This document shows positions 35,259-48,619 of a DNA stretch of 64,000 nt, one piece after another. Within the stretch, counting starts at the first letter, position 1, and every line of letters starts with the position of its first letter. The stretch comes from Trebonia sp963737285. GTDB lineage: Bacteria; Actinomycetota; Actinomycetes; Streptosporangiales; Streptosporangiaceae. The translations under genes and the position numbers were made by a program. The notes below the pieces were generated by a model. That model saw only the letters and a program-made list of their open reading frames with translations. It made no database searches and was not told where the DNA came from. The stretch covers positions 1,426,001 through 1,490,000 of the forward strand of contig CAVTRT010000002.1 in assembly GCA_963737285.1 (NCBI GenBank), given 5' to 3'.

Positions 35259-36077
35259 TTACTCTGCGAGGGAAGCGAGGACCGCCTCGGCCTGGCGGAT
35301 CAGCGGGGCGTCGATCATCTGGCCGTCCAGCTTGATAGCACCGCCATCATCGCCGCCAGCCCTGGCCGCCGCCAGGACACGGCGGGCCCAGGCGATCTGC
35401 TTGTCGTCGGCACGGAACGCCGCGCGGACAACCGCGGCATGGCTCGGGTGGATGAGGGCCTTGAACGTGAAGCCAGACGCTGCGGCATCCTCCGCCTCGG
35501 CGGCCAGGCCGTCCAGGTCGCCGATGTTCGTGTAGACGGCGTCAGCCGCCTGCTTGCCATAGGCGGTGGCGGCCAGCAGTGTCCGCTCACGGGCGTGCAG
35601 TGCCACCCCCCGGTAGGTGCCGTCGGGGCGCCGGCTGGTCCGGCCGCGCATTGAGGCGATCAGGTCCTCGGCCCCCCACAGGACCGCGACGACATTGGGG
35701 GCGGCAGCGACTTCCTCCACACGCAAGATGCCCAGAGCCGACTCGACAAGCGCCAGCACGTCCCAGTCGCCGAGCGCGGCCACGGCGTCAAGCTGGGCGC
35801 GGCTCTCGGCCTTTGCGACCATGATCGTCCGGTAGTCCGTCTTCCGCAGGGCCTCGATGTCCTTGTCGTGCTCGGTGGTGCCTACTGCGTTGATCCGAAC
35901 GATGACTCGCTGCGGGTCTACCGGTGTCGCGAGCAGCGCGGCGCGGGCCGCGTGCTTGCTCGCAGCGCCGACGCCGTCTTCCAGGTCGAGGATCACCGAG
36001 TCGGCGGCGGCCAGGGCCTTGGCGTACCGGTCGGGACGGTCGGCCGGGCAAAACAGGAGGGCAGGTCCGTGGATCAT
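35259..36077 (-). CDS. HpcH/HpaI-family (CitE-like) CoA lyase
   Basis: The 272-residue protein has the family pattern LLFCPADRPDRYAKAL, DSVILDLEDGV (Glu/Asp for Mg) and the late EDL, ALIHP elements. These enzymes cleave malyl-CoA, citramalyl-CoA or related acyl-CoA. It converges with, and seems to have cut, the aldolase fragment. It shares a divergent region with the enoyl-CoA hydratase at 36217, in which a palindrome lies, so the two are probably coregulated. Confidence 0.9.
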   Translation of the reverse strand: MIHGPALLFCPADRPDRYAKALAAADSVILDLEDGVGAASKHAARAALLATPVDPQRVIVRINAVGTTEHDKDIEALRKTDYRTIMVAKAESRAQLDAVAALGDWDVLALVESALGILRVEEVAAAPNVVAVLWGAEDLIASMRGRTSRRPDGTYRGVALHARERTLLAATAYGKQAADAVYTNIGDLDGLAAEAEDAAASGFTFKALIHPSHAAVVRAAFRADDKQIAWARRVLAAARAGGDDGGAIKLDGQMIDAPLIRQAEAVLASLAE

Positions 36078-36125
36078 CGGTTCTCCGAGCGTGCGTACGG
36101 GGCCTCGACAGGCCAGTGGCGTGAC

Positions 36126-36140
36126 GAGAATGACATTCTC
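36126..36140. promoter_or_regulatory. Operator-like palindrome between CitE and enoyl-CoA hydratase
   Basis: GAGAATG-A-CATTCTC is a perfect 15-base inverted repeat centred in the 139-bp divergent region. Its size and position fit a TetR-, MarR- or GntR-type operator for both genes; no regulator is adjacent. Confidence 0.55.
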
Positions 36141-36216
36141 AAAATTTGCTCAACTATCCTCTACTGCGAGATAAGGACTACAGTGCCTGGGGCAACGCAT
36201 AAAGAGCAGGATAAGG

Positions 36217-36954
36217 ATGCTAGACCTCGAAGAACGTGGCGGGATCACGATCGTGCGCCTGGCGCATGGCAAGGTCAACGCCCTCGACGTTGAGCTACTG
36301 CAGGCGATCGAGAAGACCTTCAGCAGCCTGGACAGTCACAAGGCCGTCGTGCTCACGGGTGCCGGCCGGTCCCTGTCCGCGGGCGTGGACCTGAAGCGGA
36401 TCACCGATGGCGGCCTGGAGTATGTCAAGGTGTTCCGCCCGGCGCTGAGCGCCGCCATCAAGTCGGTCTTCTGCCACCCTGGCCCCGTCGTCGCGGCGGT
36501 CAACGGGCACGCGATCGCCGGGGGGTGCGTGCTCGCGGTCGCGTGTGACGTCCGTCTCATGGCCGGGGGCACGATCGGCCTATCCGAGATGCGGGTGGGC
36601 GTCCCGTTCCCCGGCGTGCCACTGGAGGTCATGCGGCACGCGCTTGGCCCGGCCACCCGCCGCTTCGTGCTGAGCGCTGAGCTACTGTCCCCGGTGCAGG
36701 CACTGGCAGCCGGGCTGATTGACCGGATCACCGAGCCAAAGACGCTGCTGGATGAGGCGCTCGCCGAGGCGGGACGCCTGGCGAGGATCTCGCCGGACGT
36801 GTACGCGTTCACCAAGCGCCAGCTGCAGGGACCGGCCCGAGAGCGGATCGACGCGCTCAGCCCGGCCGACGATGACAGGTCCACGCAGATGTGGGCGTCA
36901 CCCGTCGTCCAAGAGGCCATCAACGGCTTCATGGGCGGCCTGAAGCAGCGATAG
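36217..36954 (+). CDS. Enoyl-CoA hydratase/isomerase family protein
   Basis: The 245-residue crotonase-fold protein shows KVNALDVELL, AGRSLSAGVDLKRI and AVNGHAIAGGCVLAVACD (oxyanion-hole loops). In canonical hydratases two Glu residues catalyse; one falls in the SEMRVGVPFPG segment. The other position (CVLAVACD) has no Glu, so it may be an isomerase or hydrolase. GGATAAGG precedes the ATG. It divergently shares a palindrome with the CitE-like lyase and is followed by an FeS oxidoreductase. Confidence 0.88.
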   Translation: MLDLEERGGITIVRLAHGKVNALDVELLQAIEKTFSSLDSHKAVVLTGAGRSLSAGVDLKRITDGGLEYVKVFRPALSAAIKSVFCHPGPVVAAVNGHAIAGGCVLAVACDVRLMAGGTIGLSEMRVGVPFPGVPLEVMRHALGPATRRFVLSAELLSPVQALAAGLIDRITEPKTLLDEALAEAGRLARISPDVYAFTKRQLQGPARERIDALSPADDDRSTQMWASPVVQEAINGFMGGLKQR

Positions 36955-36965
36955 CCCGAGTAGCA

Positions 36966-36981
36966 GTTACTCATGAGTAAC
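36966..36981. promoter_or_regulatory. 16-bp perfect palindrome, candidate operator of FeS oxidoreductase
   Basis: GTTACTCATGAGTAAC is perfectly palindromic and lies 40-55 bases upstream of the ATG at 37021, between the hydratase stop and the oxidoreductase. Such sites are typical for TetR-family regulators of acyl-CoA genes (family inference). Confidence 0.6.
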
Positions 36982-37020
36982 ATAGCTACTAACCGAACCA
37001 ACACGAATGGTGGTCAGTAG

Positions 37021-39144
37021 ATGATCCTGCGGATGGTCATCGGCCTGGTGTTGACCGTTGTCGCGTTCGCGATCGCGGGACGCCGGCTGTGGTGGCTTAA
37101 GCGGCTGGCGCTTTCCGGGCAGCCCGCGCCGGAGCGCCTCCAGTACGCGAAGGCCAACGTCGGAACCGAGGTCAAGACCCAGCTGACGGAGGTCGTCGGG
37201 CAGCGCAAGCTGCTCAAGTGGTCGGTCCCCGGCGCTGCGCACGCGGCGACATTCTGGGGCTTCCTCGTGCTGCTGCTGACGATCATCGAGGCGTATGGCG
37301 ACCTGTTCTCCAAGACGTTCGCGATCCCGGGCATCGGGCACTGGGCCTTCATCGGGTTCATCGAGGACCTGTTCGCGGTCGGCGTGCTGGCTGGCATCGC
37401 CACGTTCACGGTGATCCGGCTGCGCAGCGACCCGCACAGGGAAGGCCGCCGGTCGCGGTTCTTCGGCTCGCACACGCGTGCCGCCTGGGTCGTGCTTGGC
37501 ATGATCTTCCTGGTCGTCGCGACCCTGCTGATCTACCGGGGGGCGCAGCAGAACACCGGCGACTTCCCCTACCCCCACGCCTGGGCGTTCGCCTCCTGGC
37601 TCGTCGGCAAGGCCCTGCACCCGCTCGGCACCGGCGTCAACAATGTCCTTGAGACCACGTTCATCCTGGCCCAGCTTGCCGTCGTGCTCGGGTTCCTGGT
37701 CGTCGTCACCTACTCCAAGCACCTGCACATCGGCCTCGCCCCGCTGAACATCATGTTCTCCCGCCGCCCGAACGGCCTGGGCCCGCTGCAGCCGATGCGA
37801 TCCGGCGGCAAGGTCCTCGACTTCGAGGAGGCCGACCCCGACACCGACGTGTTCGGCCTGGGGAAGATCGAGGACTTCTCCTGGAAGGGCCTGCTGGACA
37901 TGGCCACCTGCACCGAGTGCGGGCGCTGCCAGTCCCAGTGCCCCGCCTGGGCCACCGACAAGCCGCTGTCCCCCAAGCAGCTCATCCTCGACCTGCGCGA
38001 CCACGCCTTCGCCAAGGCCCCCTACCTGCTGGCGGCGCCCGACGCCCGCGACTCGCTGCCGGCCGACGTGCTGGCGGAGGCCGCCCGGCCGCTCGTCGGC
38101 ACCGCGCAGGAACGCGGCGTCATCGACCCCGAGGTGCTGTGGGCCTGCACCAACTGCGGCGCCTGCGTCAACGAGTGCCCGGTGGACATTGAGCACATCG
38201 ACCACATCAACGGCATGCGCCGCCACCAGGTCCTCGTCGAGTCTGCCTTCCCGACCGAGGCCTCGACCATGCTGAACAACCTGGAGCGCAAGGGCAACCC
38301 CTGGGGCATGCCCGAGATGAAGCGGGCCGACTGGATCTCCGAGATGGACTTTGAGATCCCCGTGGTGGACGGCAAGATCCCCGCCGACGTCGAGTACCTG
38401 TACTGGGTCGGCTGCGCCGGCGCCCTTGAGGACCGCGCGAAGAAGGCCACCAAGGCCACCGCGCAGCTGCTGCACGCCGCAGGCGTCAAGTTCGCCGTCC
38501 TAGGCCCAGCCGAGGCCTGCACCGGCGACCCCGCCCGGCGGCTGGGCAACGAGTTCGTCTACCAGATGCTCGCCCAGCAGAACGTCGAGACTCTCAACGA
38601 GGCGGGCGCGAAGAAGGTCATCGCCTCCTGCCCGCACTGCTTCAACACCATCGCCCGGGAGTACCCGCAGCTGGGCGGCAACTACGAGGTCATCCACCAC
38701 ACCCAGCTGCTGTCCCGCCTCGTCACCGAAGGCCGCCTCAAGCCCGTCAACGAGGTGAACGAGAAGATCACCTATCACGACCCGTGCTTCCTCGGCCGGC
38801 ACAACGAGATCTACACCCCGCCGCGGCACGTCATCGAGTCCGTCCCCGGCGTTGTTGCCGAGGAGATGCACCGCTGCAAGGGCAAGGGCTTCTGCTGCGG
38901 CGCCGGCGGCGCCCGCATGTGGCTGGAAGAGCGCACCGGAACCCGGATCAACAACAACCGGATCGACGAGGCGCTCGCCCTCGACCCCGACACCGTCGCC
39001 ACCGGCTGCCCCTACTGCATGGTCATGCTCGGCGACGCCGTCAACGCCAAGAAGGCCGCCGGCCAGGCCAAGGAGTCCCTCGAGGTCATCGACGTATCCC
39101 AGCTCCTCATCCGCGCTGTCAAGCTGCGCGAGGACGCTGTGTAA
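37021..39144 (+). CDS. Membrane FeS oxidoreductase (heterodisulfide reductase-like)
   Basis: The 707-residue protein starts with about five membrane helices of the nitrate-reductase-gamma type (to about residue 245), followed by two 4Fe-4S motifs (CTECGRCQSQCP, CTNCGACVNECP) and two CCG domains (one ending GFCCGAGGARM). Related actinobacterial proteins, sometimes called FadF, are thought to pass electrons from acyl-CoA dehydrogenase/ETF to menaquinone. It lies near acyl-CoA genes and has its own palindromic operator candidate. Confidence 0.9.
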   Translation: MILRMVIGLVLTVVAFAIAGRRLWWLKRLALSGQPAPERLQYAKANVGTEVKTQLTEVVGQRKLLKWSVPGAAHAATFWGFLVLLLTIIEAYGDLFSKTFAIPGIGHWAFIGFIEDLFAVGVLAGIATFTVIRLRSDPHREGRRSRFFGSHTRAAWVVLGMIFLVVATLLIYRGAQQNTGDFPYPHAWAFASWLVGKALHPLGTGVNNVLETTFILAQLAVVLGFLVVVTYSKHLHIGLAPLNIMFSRRPNGLGPLQPMRSGGKVLDFEEADPDTDVFGLGKIEDFSWKGLLDMATCTECGRCQSQCPAWATDKPLSPKQLILDLRDHAFAKAPYLLAAPDARDSLPADVLAEAARPLVGTAQERGVIDPEVLWACTNCGACVNECPVDIEHIDHINGMRRHQVLVESAFPTEASTMLNNLERKGNPWGMPEMKRADWISEMDFEIPVVDGKIPADVEYLYWVGCAGALEDRAKKATKATAQLLHAAGVKFAVLGPAEACTGDPARRLGNEFVYQMLAQQNVETLNEAGAKKVIASCPHCFNTIAREYPQLGGNYEVIHHTQLLSRLVTEGRLKPVNEVNEKITYHDPCFLGRHNEIYTPPRHVIESVPGVVAEEMHRCKGKGFCCGAGGARMWLEERTGTRINNNRIDEALALDPDTVATGCPYCMVMLGDAVNAKKAAGQAKESLEVIDVSQLLIRAVKLREDAV

Positions 39145-39293
39145 ACCCGGAGGCGTCCGGTTTCCGGCGGTTTCCTAGCCATCCGCCGGTACCGGGCGCA
39201 TCATCACCTCGTGGCCAAGTAACTAAACGCAACCTCACCAGTTCGCGAAACACTCGCCCGGGACCCCGATAGCGGATACTCTTTTTACAATTA

Positions 39294-39309
39294 GTAAACA
39301 ATAGTTTAC
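39294..39309. promoter_or_regulatory. Inverted repeat in the RSH promoter
   Basis: GTAAAC-AATA-GTTTAC lies nine bases upstream of the ATG at 39319, in an AT-rich strip (CTTTTTACAATTAGTAAACA). A bound repressor there would block the start of this gene. Confidence 0.5.
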
Positions 39310-39318
39310 GAGAGAGCT

Positions 39319-41247
39319 ATGTCTGCCGGGACCGCCGCGCTCCGCGCGCACGCACATCGCCTGGTTCGCGAGCTGTCCACGGCCCCGCGCCGGGCTTCTC
39401 GACCAGACGGTGAACTGCTGGCTGCGGTCCAGCCGCTGATCGCCGAGCATCGGCGGATCTTTCCGAAGGCCGACACAAGGCTACTGGGACATGCCTACAA
39501 GGTCGCCGAGCGCTACCACCGTGGCCAGACGCGCAAGTCTGGTGCGCCCTACATCACGCATCCCCTGGCTGTGGCGGAACTGCTGGCCGCGATCGGGATG
39601 GACACCACCACGCTTGCCGCTGCCCTGCTGCACGACACCGTGGAGGACACCGACCTGCCGATCGGGCAGGTGAAGGCGGAGTTCGGCGCGGAAGTGGCGA
39701 TCCTCGTCGACGGCGTCACCAAGCTGGATGGCGCACGCTGGGGCGATCACGCGGAGGCGGAGACCTTCCGGAAGATGATCATGGCCGCGTCCATCGACCT
39801 GCGAGTGCTGGTCATCAAGATGGCCGACCGGGTGCATAACCTCCGTACCTTGCGTCACCATGCCAAGAAGGAGAAGCGCGACCGGATCGCCCGGGCCTCC
39901 CTGGAACTGTTCGTCCCATTCGCCGGGCGACTCGGCCTGTACACGTTCCAGCGGGAGATGGAGGACCTGGTCTTCGCCGTCATGGAACCTCACGAGCACG
40001 ACCAGCTACGGGACCTCGTGCGCGCGACGGCACCCGGCCGGGCCGCCTACCTCGCGCCCCTGCTCGCGCAGGTACGCGACCTGCTCCGCGCCGCGGGACT
40101 CAGGACCCGAGCAGAGGCCCGAAACCGGCACCTGTACTCCGTGTACCGGGACTTCCCGCACGGCGTCGACGGCACCTTGCGTCCCAGGAACGCGATCCGC
40201 ATCGTGATCGTCGTTGATGGCAGTGATACCGATTGCTATGTCGCTCTTGGGGTGCTGCACTCGCGGTGGCGGCCAGTACAGCCCCGGTTCAAGGACTATG
40301 TCGCGATACCGAAGCACAATATGTACAGCTCGCTGCACACGTCGCTGCTCACCGACGACGGCGAGATCCTGGACGTGATCATCCGGACGCCCGCGATGGA
40401 CCAGGTCGCCAGCTACGGAGTCGCCGCCCACATCCGCAGCGCGGCGGGGCGAACTGGGCGGGTGAGCGCTGACGTGGCTCGCAACGCAGACCTCAAGTGG
40501 CTGGACCGACTGCTGGCCTGGCAGCCGCTGTCTGCGTCAGAGGACTTCCTCAAGAGCCTGCGAGCGGACCTGGACGGGGCCGGTTTCCTCGTGTTCGCCT
40601 CTGACGGCTCGACCGTTGTGCTGCCCAGTGGGGCGACCGGAGTGGACTTCGCCTACATGACAAGCCCGGAGACCGCCAATCGGGCAACAGGGATACTGGT
40701 CAACGGCTTGCGCAGGCCGATAGACAAGGAACTGGCACATGGTCAGGTGGTCCAGCTCATCACGGGGCCGCCTGCCGACCCGCCGGAGTCATGGCTGGAC
40801 GCCGCCCGCAGCGGCCAGGCCCGTGCTCACTTGCAGCACTGGTTTGCCCGCCGCGACGTTGAGGTTGCCCGGCAAGAGGCCGAGCAGGCGTCAGCCGCCG
40901 GACGCCTCAAGCTCGCCGAGAAGCTGTCCGGCCAGGGAATCGACCTGCTGGACCTAGAGGCGGACGGCACAGCGCACAGCGAGGGCCGCAAGCTCGGCTA
41001 CGACGACCTGGACGCTCTCTACGAGGCAGTCGGCAAGGGCGGAATGGTAATCGACGACCTGCTTACGACCCTGCTCACCGCTTCCTGCGACGCGCCTGCG
41101 CCTGCGCCTGCGCCTGCGCCTGCTGCCAGTCAAGACCGCTGCGACACTCCCACGCCAGCGACCCGCGAACGCCACCACCGACCTGCGCCAGCGCCTCGGG
41201 AAAGTTCCGACACTTCCACGCCAGCGAGGCGGCGCACCGGCGCCTGA
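39319..41247 (+). CDS. Short RelA/SpoT homologue with altered synthetase site
   Basis: The 642-residue protein has the HD hydrolase domain (YITHPLAVAELL, LLHDTVEDT, MADRVHNLRTL), a RelA/SpoT synthetase domain and a TGS-like segment (DGSTVVLPSGATGVDFAYM). The C-terminal ACT/helical parts of full-length Rel (usually about 740-850 residues) are missing. In the synthetase domain PKHNMYSSLHT is kept, but the vEiQIRT motif reads LDVIIRT and the Asp before the RIVIV strand is not seen, so (p)ppGpp synthesis is probably weak or lost while hydrolysis may remain. The tail is Ala-Pro repeats (APAPAPAPAP) that grade into the repeat array. Confidence 0.85.
   Translation: MSAGTAALRAHAHRLVRELSTAPRRASRPDGELLAAVQPLIAEHRRIFPKADTRLLGHAYKVAERYHRGQTRKSGAPYITHPLAVAELLAAIGMDTTTLAAALLHDTVEDTDLPIGQVKAEFGAEVAILVDGVTKLDGARWGDHAEAETFRKMIMAASIDLRVLVIKMADRVHNLRTLRHHAKKEKRDRIARASLELFVPFAGRLGLYTFQREMEDLVFAVMEPHEHDQLRDLVRATAPGRAAYLAPLLAQVRDLLRAAGLRTRAEARNRHLYSVYRDFPHGVDGTLRPRNAIRIVIVVDGSDTDCYVALGVLHSRWRPVQPRFKDYVAIPKHNMYSSLHTSLLTDDGEILDVIIRTPAMDQVASYGVAAHIRSAAGRTGRVSADVARNADLKWLDRLLAWQPLSASEDFLKSLRADLDGAGFLVFASDGSTVVLPSGATGVDFAYMTSPETANRATGILVNGLRRPIDKELAHGQVVQLITGPPADPPESWLDAARSGQARAHLQHWFARRDVEVARQEAEQASAAGRLKLAEKLSGQGIDLLDLEADGTAHSEGRKLGYDDLDALYEAVGKGGMVIDDLLTTLLTASCDAPAPAPAPAPAASQDRCDTPTPATRERHHRPAPAPRESSDTSTPARRRTGA
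41093..41128 (+). repeat. CCTGCG hexanucleotide run
   Basis: About five copies of the hexamer encode the Ala-Pro run near the end of the RSH gene. It is prone to slippage. Confidence 0.8.
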
Positions 41248-41263
41248 AAGCCTGGGCGGTGAT

Positions 41264-41545
41264 GATGCTCCTGCGCCAGCGACCCCTGAACGTTCTGACT
41301 CTACTGCGCCAGCGGCTCAGGGAGTGCTGATGCTCCTGCGCCTGCGACCCGTGAGCGTTCTGACTCTACTGCGCCAGCGGCTCAGGGTGTGTTGATGCTC
41401 CTGCGCCTGCGACCTGTGAGCGTTCTGACTCAACTGCGCCAGCGACCCTGAACGTTCTGACTCTACTGCGCCAGCGGCTCAGGGTGTGTTGATGCTCCTG
41501 CGCCTGCGACCTGTGAGCGTTCTGACTCAATTGCGGCTGCGGGCC
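41264..41545 (+). repeat. 65-bp tandem repeat array
   Basis: Two complete units (41264-41328, 41329-41393), a 97-bp unit containing an extra partial copy (41394-41490) and a shorter last unit (41491-41545) share GATGCTCCTGCG at the start and CAGCGGCTCAGGG at the end. In one reading phase each unit encodes DAPAPAT-ERSDSTAPAAQG, like the RSH tail, but 65 is not a multiple of three, so the phase changes per unit. There is no CRISPR-like spacer pattern. Confidence 0.85.
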
Positions 41546-41695
41546 GGTCAGCCGGCGTGCGGGCGGCTGCGGGCTGCATCGGTGAGGGGGCAGGTACGCC
41601 AGCGAGGCGAGATGGGATGGGAGCGGGCTGGCGGGCTGGCGGGCTGGCCCGGTGGCGTGGGAAAGCTCGCTGGCGCAGGAGGGCGCGAGAAAGCG

Positions 41696-41737
41696 CGAGA
41701 GCCGCTCGACCCGGTTGTGGCCGGGGAGCGGCTCTCG
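41696..41737 (-). terminator. rRNA operon terminator hairpin
   Basis: CGAGAGCCGCTC at 41696 and GAGCGGCTCTCG at 41726 pair over 12 bases, with a further CCGG/CCGG stem inside the loop. It lies 17 bases beyond the 3' end of 5S rRNA in the direction of transcription. Confidence 0.8.
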
Positions 41738-41753
41738 TGCTTTGTGAAGGTAT

Positions 41754-41872
41754 GTCCGGCGGTGTCCTACTCTCCCGCAGGGCCTCCCCTGCAGTACCAT
41801 CGGCGCTGAAAGGCTTAACTTCCGGGTTCGGGATGGGACCGGGTGTTTCCCTTTCGCTATGGCCGCCGTAAC
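41754..41872 (-). rRNA. rrf: 5S ribosomal RNA
   Basis: The minus strand holds the conserved actinobacterial 5S: GGCGGCCATAGCG near the 5' end, CCCGAACCCGGAAG in the middle and GGGAGAGTAGGAC near the 3' end. The ends are estimated from the pairing of the terminal stem. Confidence 0.92.
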
Positions 41873-41941
41873 GCTATGGAGTTGTGCGGGCGTGCCCGTA
41901 TCTCCAGAACCGCACAGTGGACGCAAGTATGTAGTGGTGAT

Positions 41942-46889
<4,948 letters not shown>

Positions 46890-47050
46890 GTCAAACAGGC
46901 AAGCCCCCCGCAAAGAGGACCGCCAGACCTGCCAACCATGAGAGCAACGCCCCCGCCAAGCAGACGAGGACTGTCCATGGCAAATCACACCATCACGACC
47001 CGCGAAACGCGAGCCCATGACGGGGTTGTGCTTAATGCACTGGCTTTTAG

Positions 47051-47084
47051 CACGCTGTTGAGTTCTCAAGGTACGGACGCACAC
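47051..47084 (-). promoter_or_regulatory. rRNA leader boxA-like element
   Basis: The complement of AGTTCTCAAGGTACGGAC, with flanking CACGCTGTTG, is the conserved actinobacterial leader element, repeated in the spacer at 45065. It is probably used for antitermination or for the processing stem of the rRNA precursor. Confidence 0.65.
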
Positions 47085-47231
47085 CATCGTTCCGCTCTCG
47101 CGGCCCTCCGGGGCAACCCTTTAACTTTACTCGGCCGATTCCTTCGTGTCAAGCTGCTGTCCGGAGATCGTGCTTGTTAAGCACTAGCCTCCCGGGCCTC
47201 ACTGACTCTTTGGAATCACCCCGACGTCTTC

Positions 47232-47265
47232 GACTATACCCGAGACTCACCGACATCGCGAATCA
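47232..47265 (-). promoter_or_regulatory. Candidate rRNA operon promoter
   Basis: Read on the minus strand TATAGT (47232-47237) is a good -10 element about 340 bases before 16S. The upstream -35 element is not clear: TTGATT is too far away (22 bases), so the assignment is tentative. Apart from this and the leader box, 46890-47378 holds nothing else I can name. Confidence 0.4.
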
Positions 47266-47378
47266 AGCGAATTCTCGTGAGGTTCGGACGGTTTGAAGCC
47301 GCCGTAGTGGGGGAACCCTAACACACCCTGCCGTGTGCCGCGAATCGACAGACGGCATGGGCTGACTAGGAGGTGCCC

Positions 47379-47828
47379 GTGCCACGTCTGCTCGTGGTGC
47401 ACCACACGACGTCGCCCACGTTGCAGGCCATGCTGGAGGCGGCACTGGCCGGCGCGCGCGACCCGGAACTGCACGACATCGAGGTCGTGCTTGCCCCCGC
47501 CCTAGCCGCTGGCGTGCCCGACGTGCTGGCAGCCGACGGCTTCCTGCTGGGTACACCGGCGAACATCGGCTACATGTCCGGAGCGCTCAAGCACTTCTTT
47601 GATCAGATCTACTACCCGTGCCTGCACGCGAAGAAGGCGGCGCCGTTCGGCCTGTACGTGCACGGCAGCAGCGACACCATAGGGGCGGTGCGCGCCGTCG
47701 CGTCAATCACCACGGGCTTGGGCTGGTCGCAGGTGAGTAACCCGGTGGTGGCCACCGGCCCGGTCAGCAAGGACGTCGAGCGTGAGTGCTACGAACTGGC
47801 CGCCACCGTCGCCGCTAGTCTCCTTTGA
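47379..47828 (+). CDS. NADPH-dependent FMN reductase/flavodoxin-like protein
   Basis: The GTG at 47379 has AGGAGG just before it. The 149-residue protein has the flavodoxin-like fold: RLLVVHHTTSPTLQAML (phosphate loop), FLLGTPANIGYMSG and KHFFDQIYYP, then FGLYVHGSSDT. It likely binds FMN and acts as an NAD(P)H-dependent reductase. Its 3' end overlaps the convergent ferredoxin gene by 126 bases. Confidence 0.85.
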   Translation: MPRLLVVHHTTSPTLQAMLEAALAGARDPELHDIEVVLAPALAAGVPDVLAADGFLLGTPANIGYMSGALKHFFDQIYYPCLHAKKAAPFGLYVHGSSDTIGAVRAVASITTGLGWSQVSNPVVATGPVSKDVERECYELAATVAASLL

Positions 47829-48038
47829 CCAGCCCGTTACCGATAACTCCTGCAGGGACAGTGCCGCCTTGGGGCAGACCCGCACCGCCTCCTGGACCTT
47901 CTCGGCCAGTTCCGCCGGAACTTCACCATCGTTGGCGATGTCCAGCTCATCCTTGTCGTTCACGTGGAAGACCTCGGGAGCGGCTCGCTCGCAAAGCCCG
48001 TTGGACTCGCACAGATCCCAGTCAGCAACAACTCTCAT
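47703..48038 (-). CDS. Ferredoxin, 3Fe-4S type, with extended C-terminus
   Basis: The first 67 residues are a typical small ferredoxin of P450 systems: CESNGLCERAAPEVF and VRVCPKAAL give the Cys pattern of a [3Fe-4S] cluster. Most relatives stop after CPxxAL; here the frame continues another 45 residues into the antisense of the flavodoxin-like gene, with low-quality sequence. A lost stop codon is likely. No P450 is adjacent. The ATG at 48038 has no obvious strong ribosome site. Confidence 0.75.
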   Translation of the reverse strand: MRVVADWDLCESNGLCERAAPEVFHVNDKDELDIANDGEVPAELAEKVQEAVRVCPKAALSLQELSVTGWSKETSGDGGGQFVALTLDVLADRAGGHHRVTHLRPAQARGD

Positions 48039-48139
48039 GCGCCGGATCCTAGAGTGTCCTCCGCCCGTCGCAACAGAGCCTGCGCGCTCCATAATGGGCG
48101 GAGCCGACATCCCAGCGAAGCGAGGGGCTTTCACCTGCC

Positions 48140-48619
48140 ATGATGACCGCGCGCGGACCACTGATCCGGCTCTGGAGGAAGGCCAAGCCACTGCAATGGC
48201 GGCTCGTATGGCTGTCGAACGCCAAGTTCGTGTGTGGCGTCTGCGCCCTCGTCCGCGCGGAGGACGGGCGCATCCTGCTGCTCAGGCACCGGCTGTGGCC
48301 CCCGCATCACCAATGGGGCTTCCCTGGCGGCTGGGCGAAGGCGGGGGAACGGCATGAGGACACCGTCACCAGGGAGATACGGGAGGAGACCGGCCTGGAA
48401 GTCGAAGTGGGCAGGCTGCTCAAGGTCCGCAGCGGCTTCCGGTACCGCGTCGAGTTCTACTACGAGGCGACCCTCATCAGCGATCTTGATCAGGTGGTCC
48501 TAGAGACCAGCGAGATCCTCCAGGCTCGCCTGTTCGCCCTCGACAACCTGCCCAGACAGATGCCTCACTTCCACCGCGAACTGGCTCTCTCCATAACAGC
48601 CCAGGTCGCTGCTGACTAG
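48140..48619 (+). CDS. Nudix hydrolase
   Basis: The 159-residue protein has a perfect Nudix box: G-WAKAG-E-RHEDTVT-REIREETGL. The N-terminus (LWRKAKPLQWRLVWLSNAKF) is typical of a membrane-near, Trp-rich subgroup often annotated as Nudix of unknown substrate. It is divergent from the ferredoxin. The downstream stretch to 49000 has no gene. Confidence 0.9.
   Translation: MMTARGPLIRLWRKAKPLQWRLVWLSNAKFVCGVCALVRAEDGRILLLRHRLWPPHHQWGFPGGWAKAGERHEDTVTREIREETGLEVEVGRLLKVRSGFRYRVEFYYEATLISDLDQVVLETSEILQARLFALDNLPRQMPHFHRELALSITAQVAAD

Noticed and set aside
41264..41545. CRISPR array
   Set aside because: Units are contiguous and 65 bp, with no short repeat plus unique spacer pattern and no cas genes.
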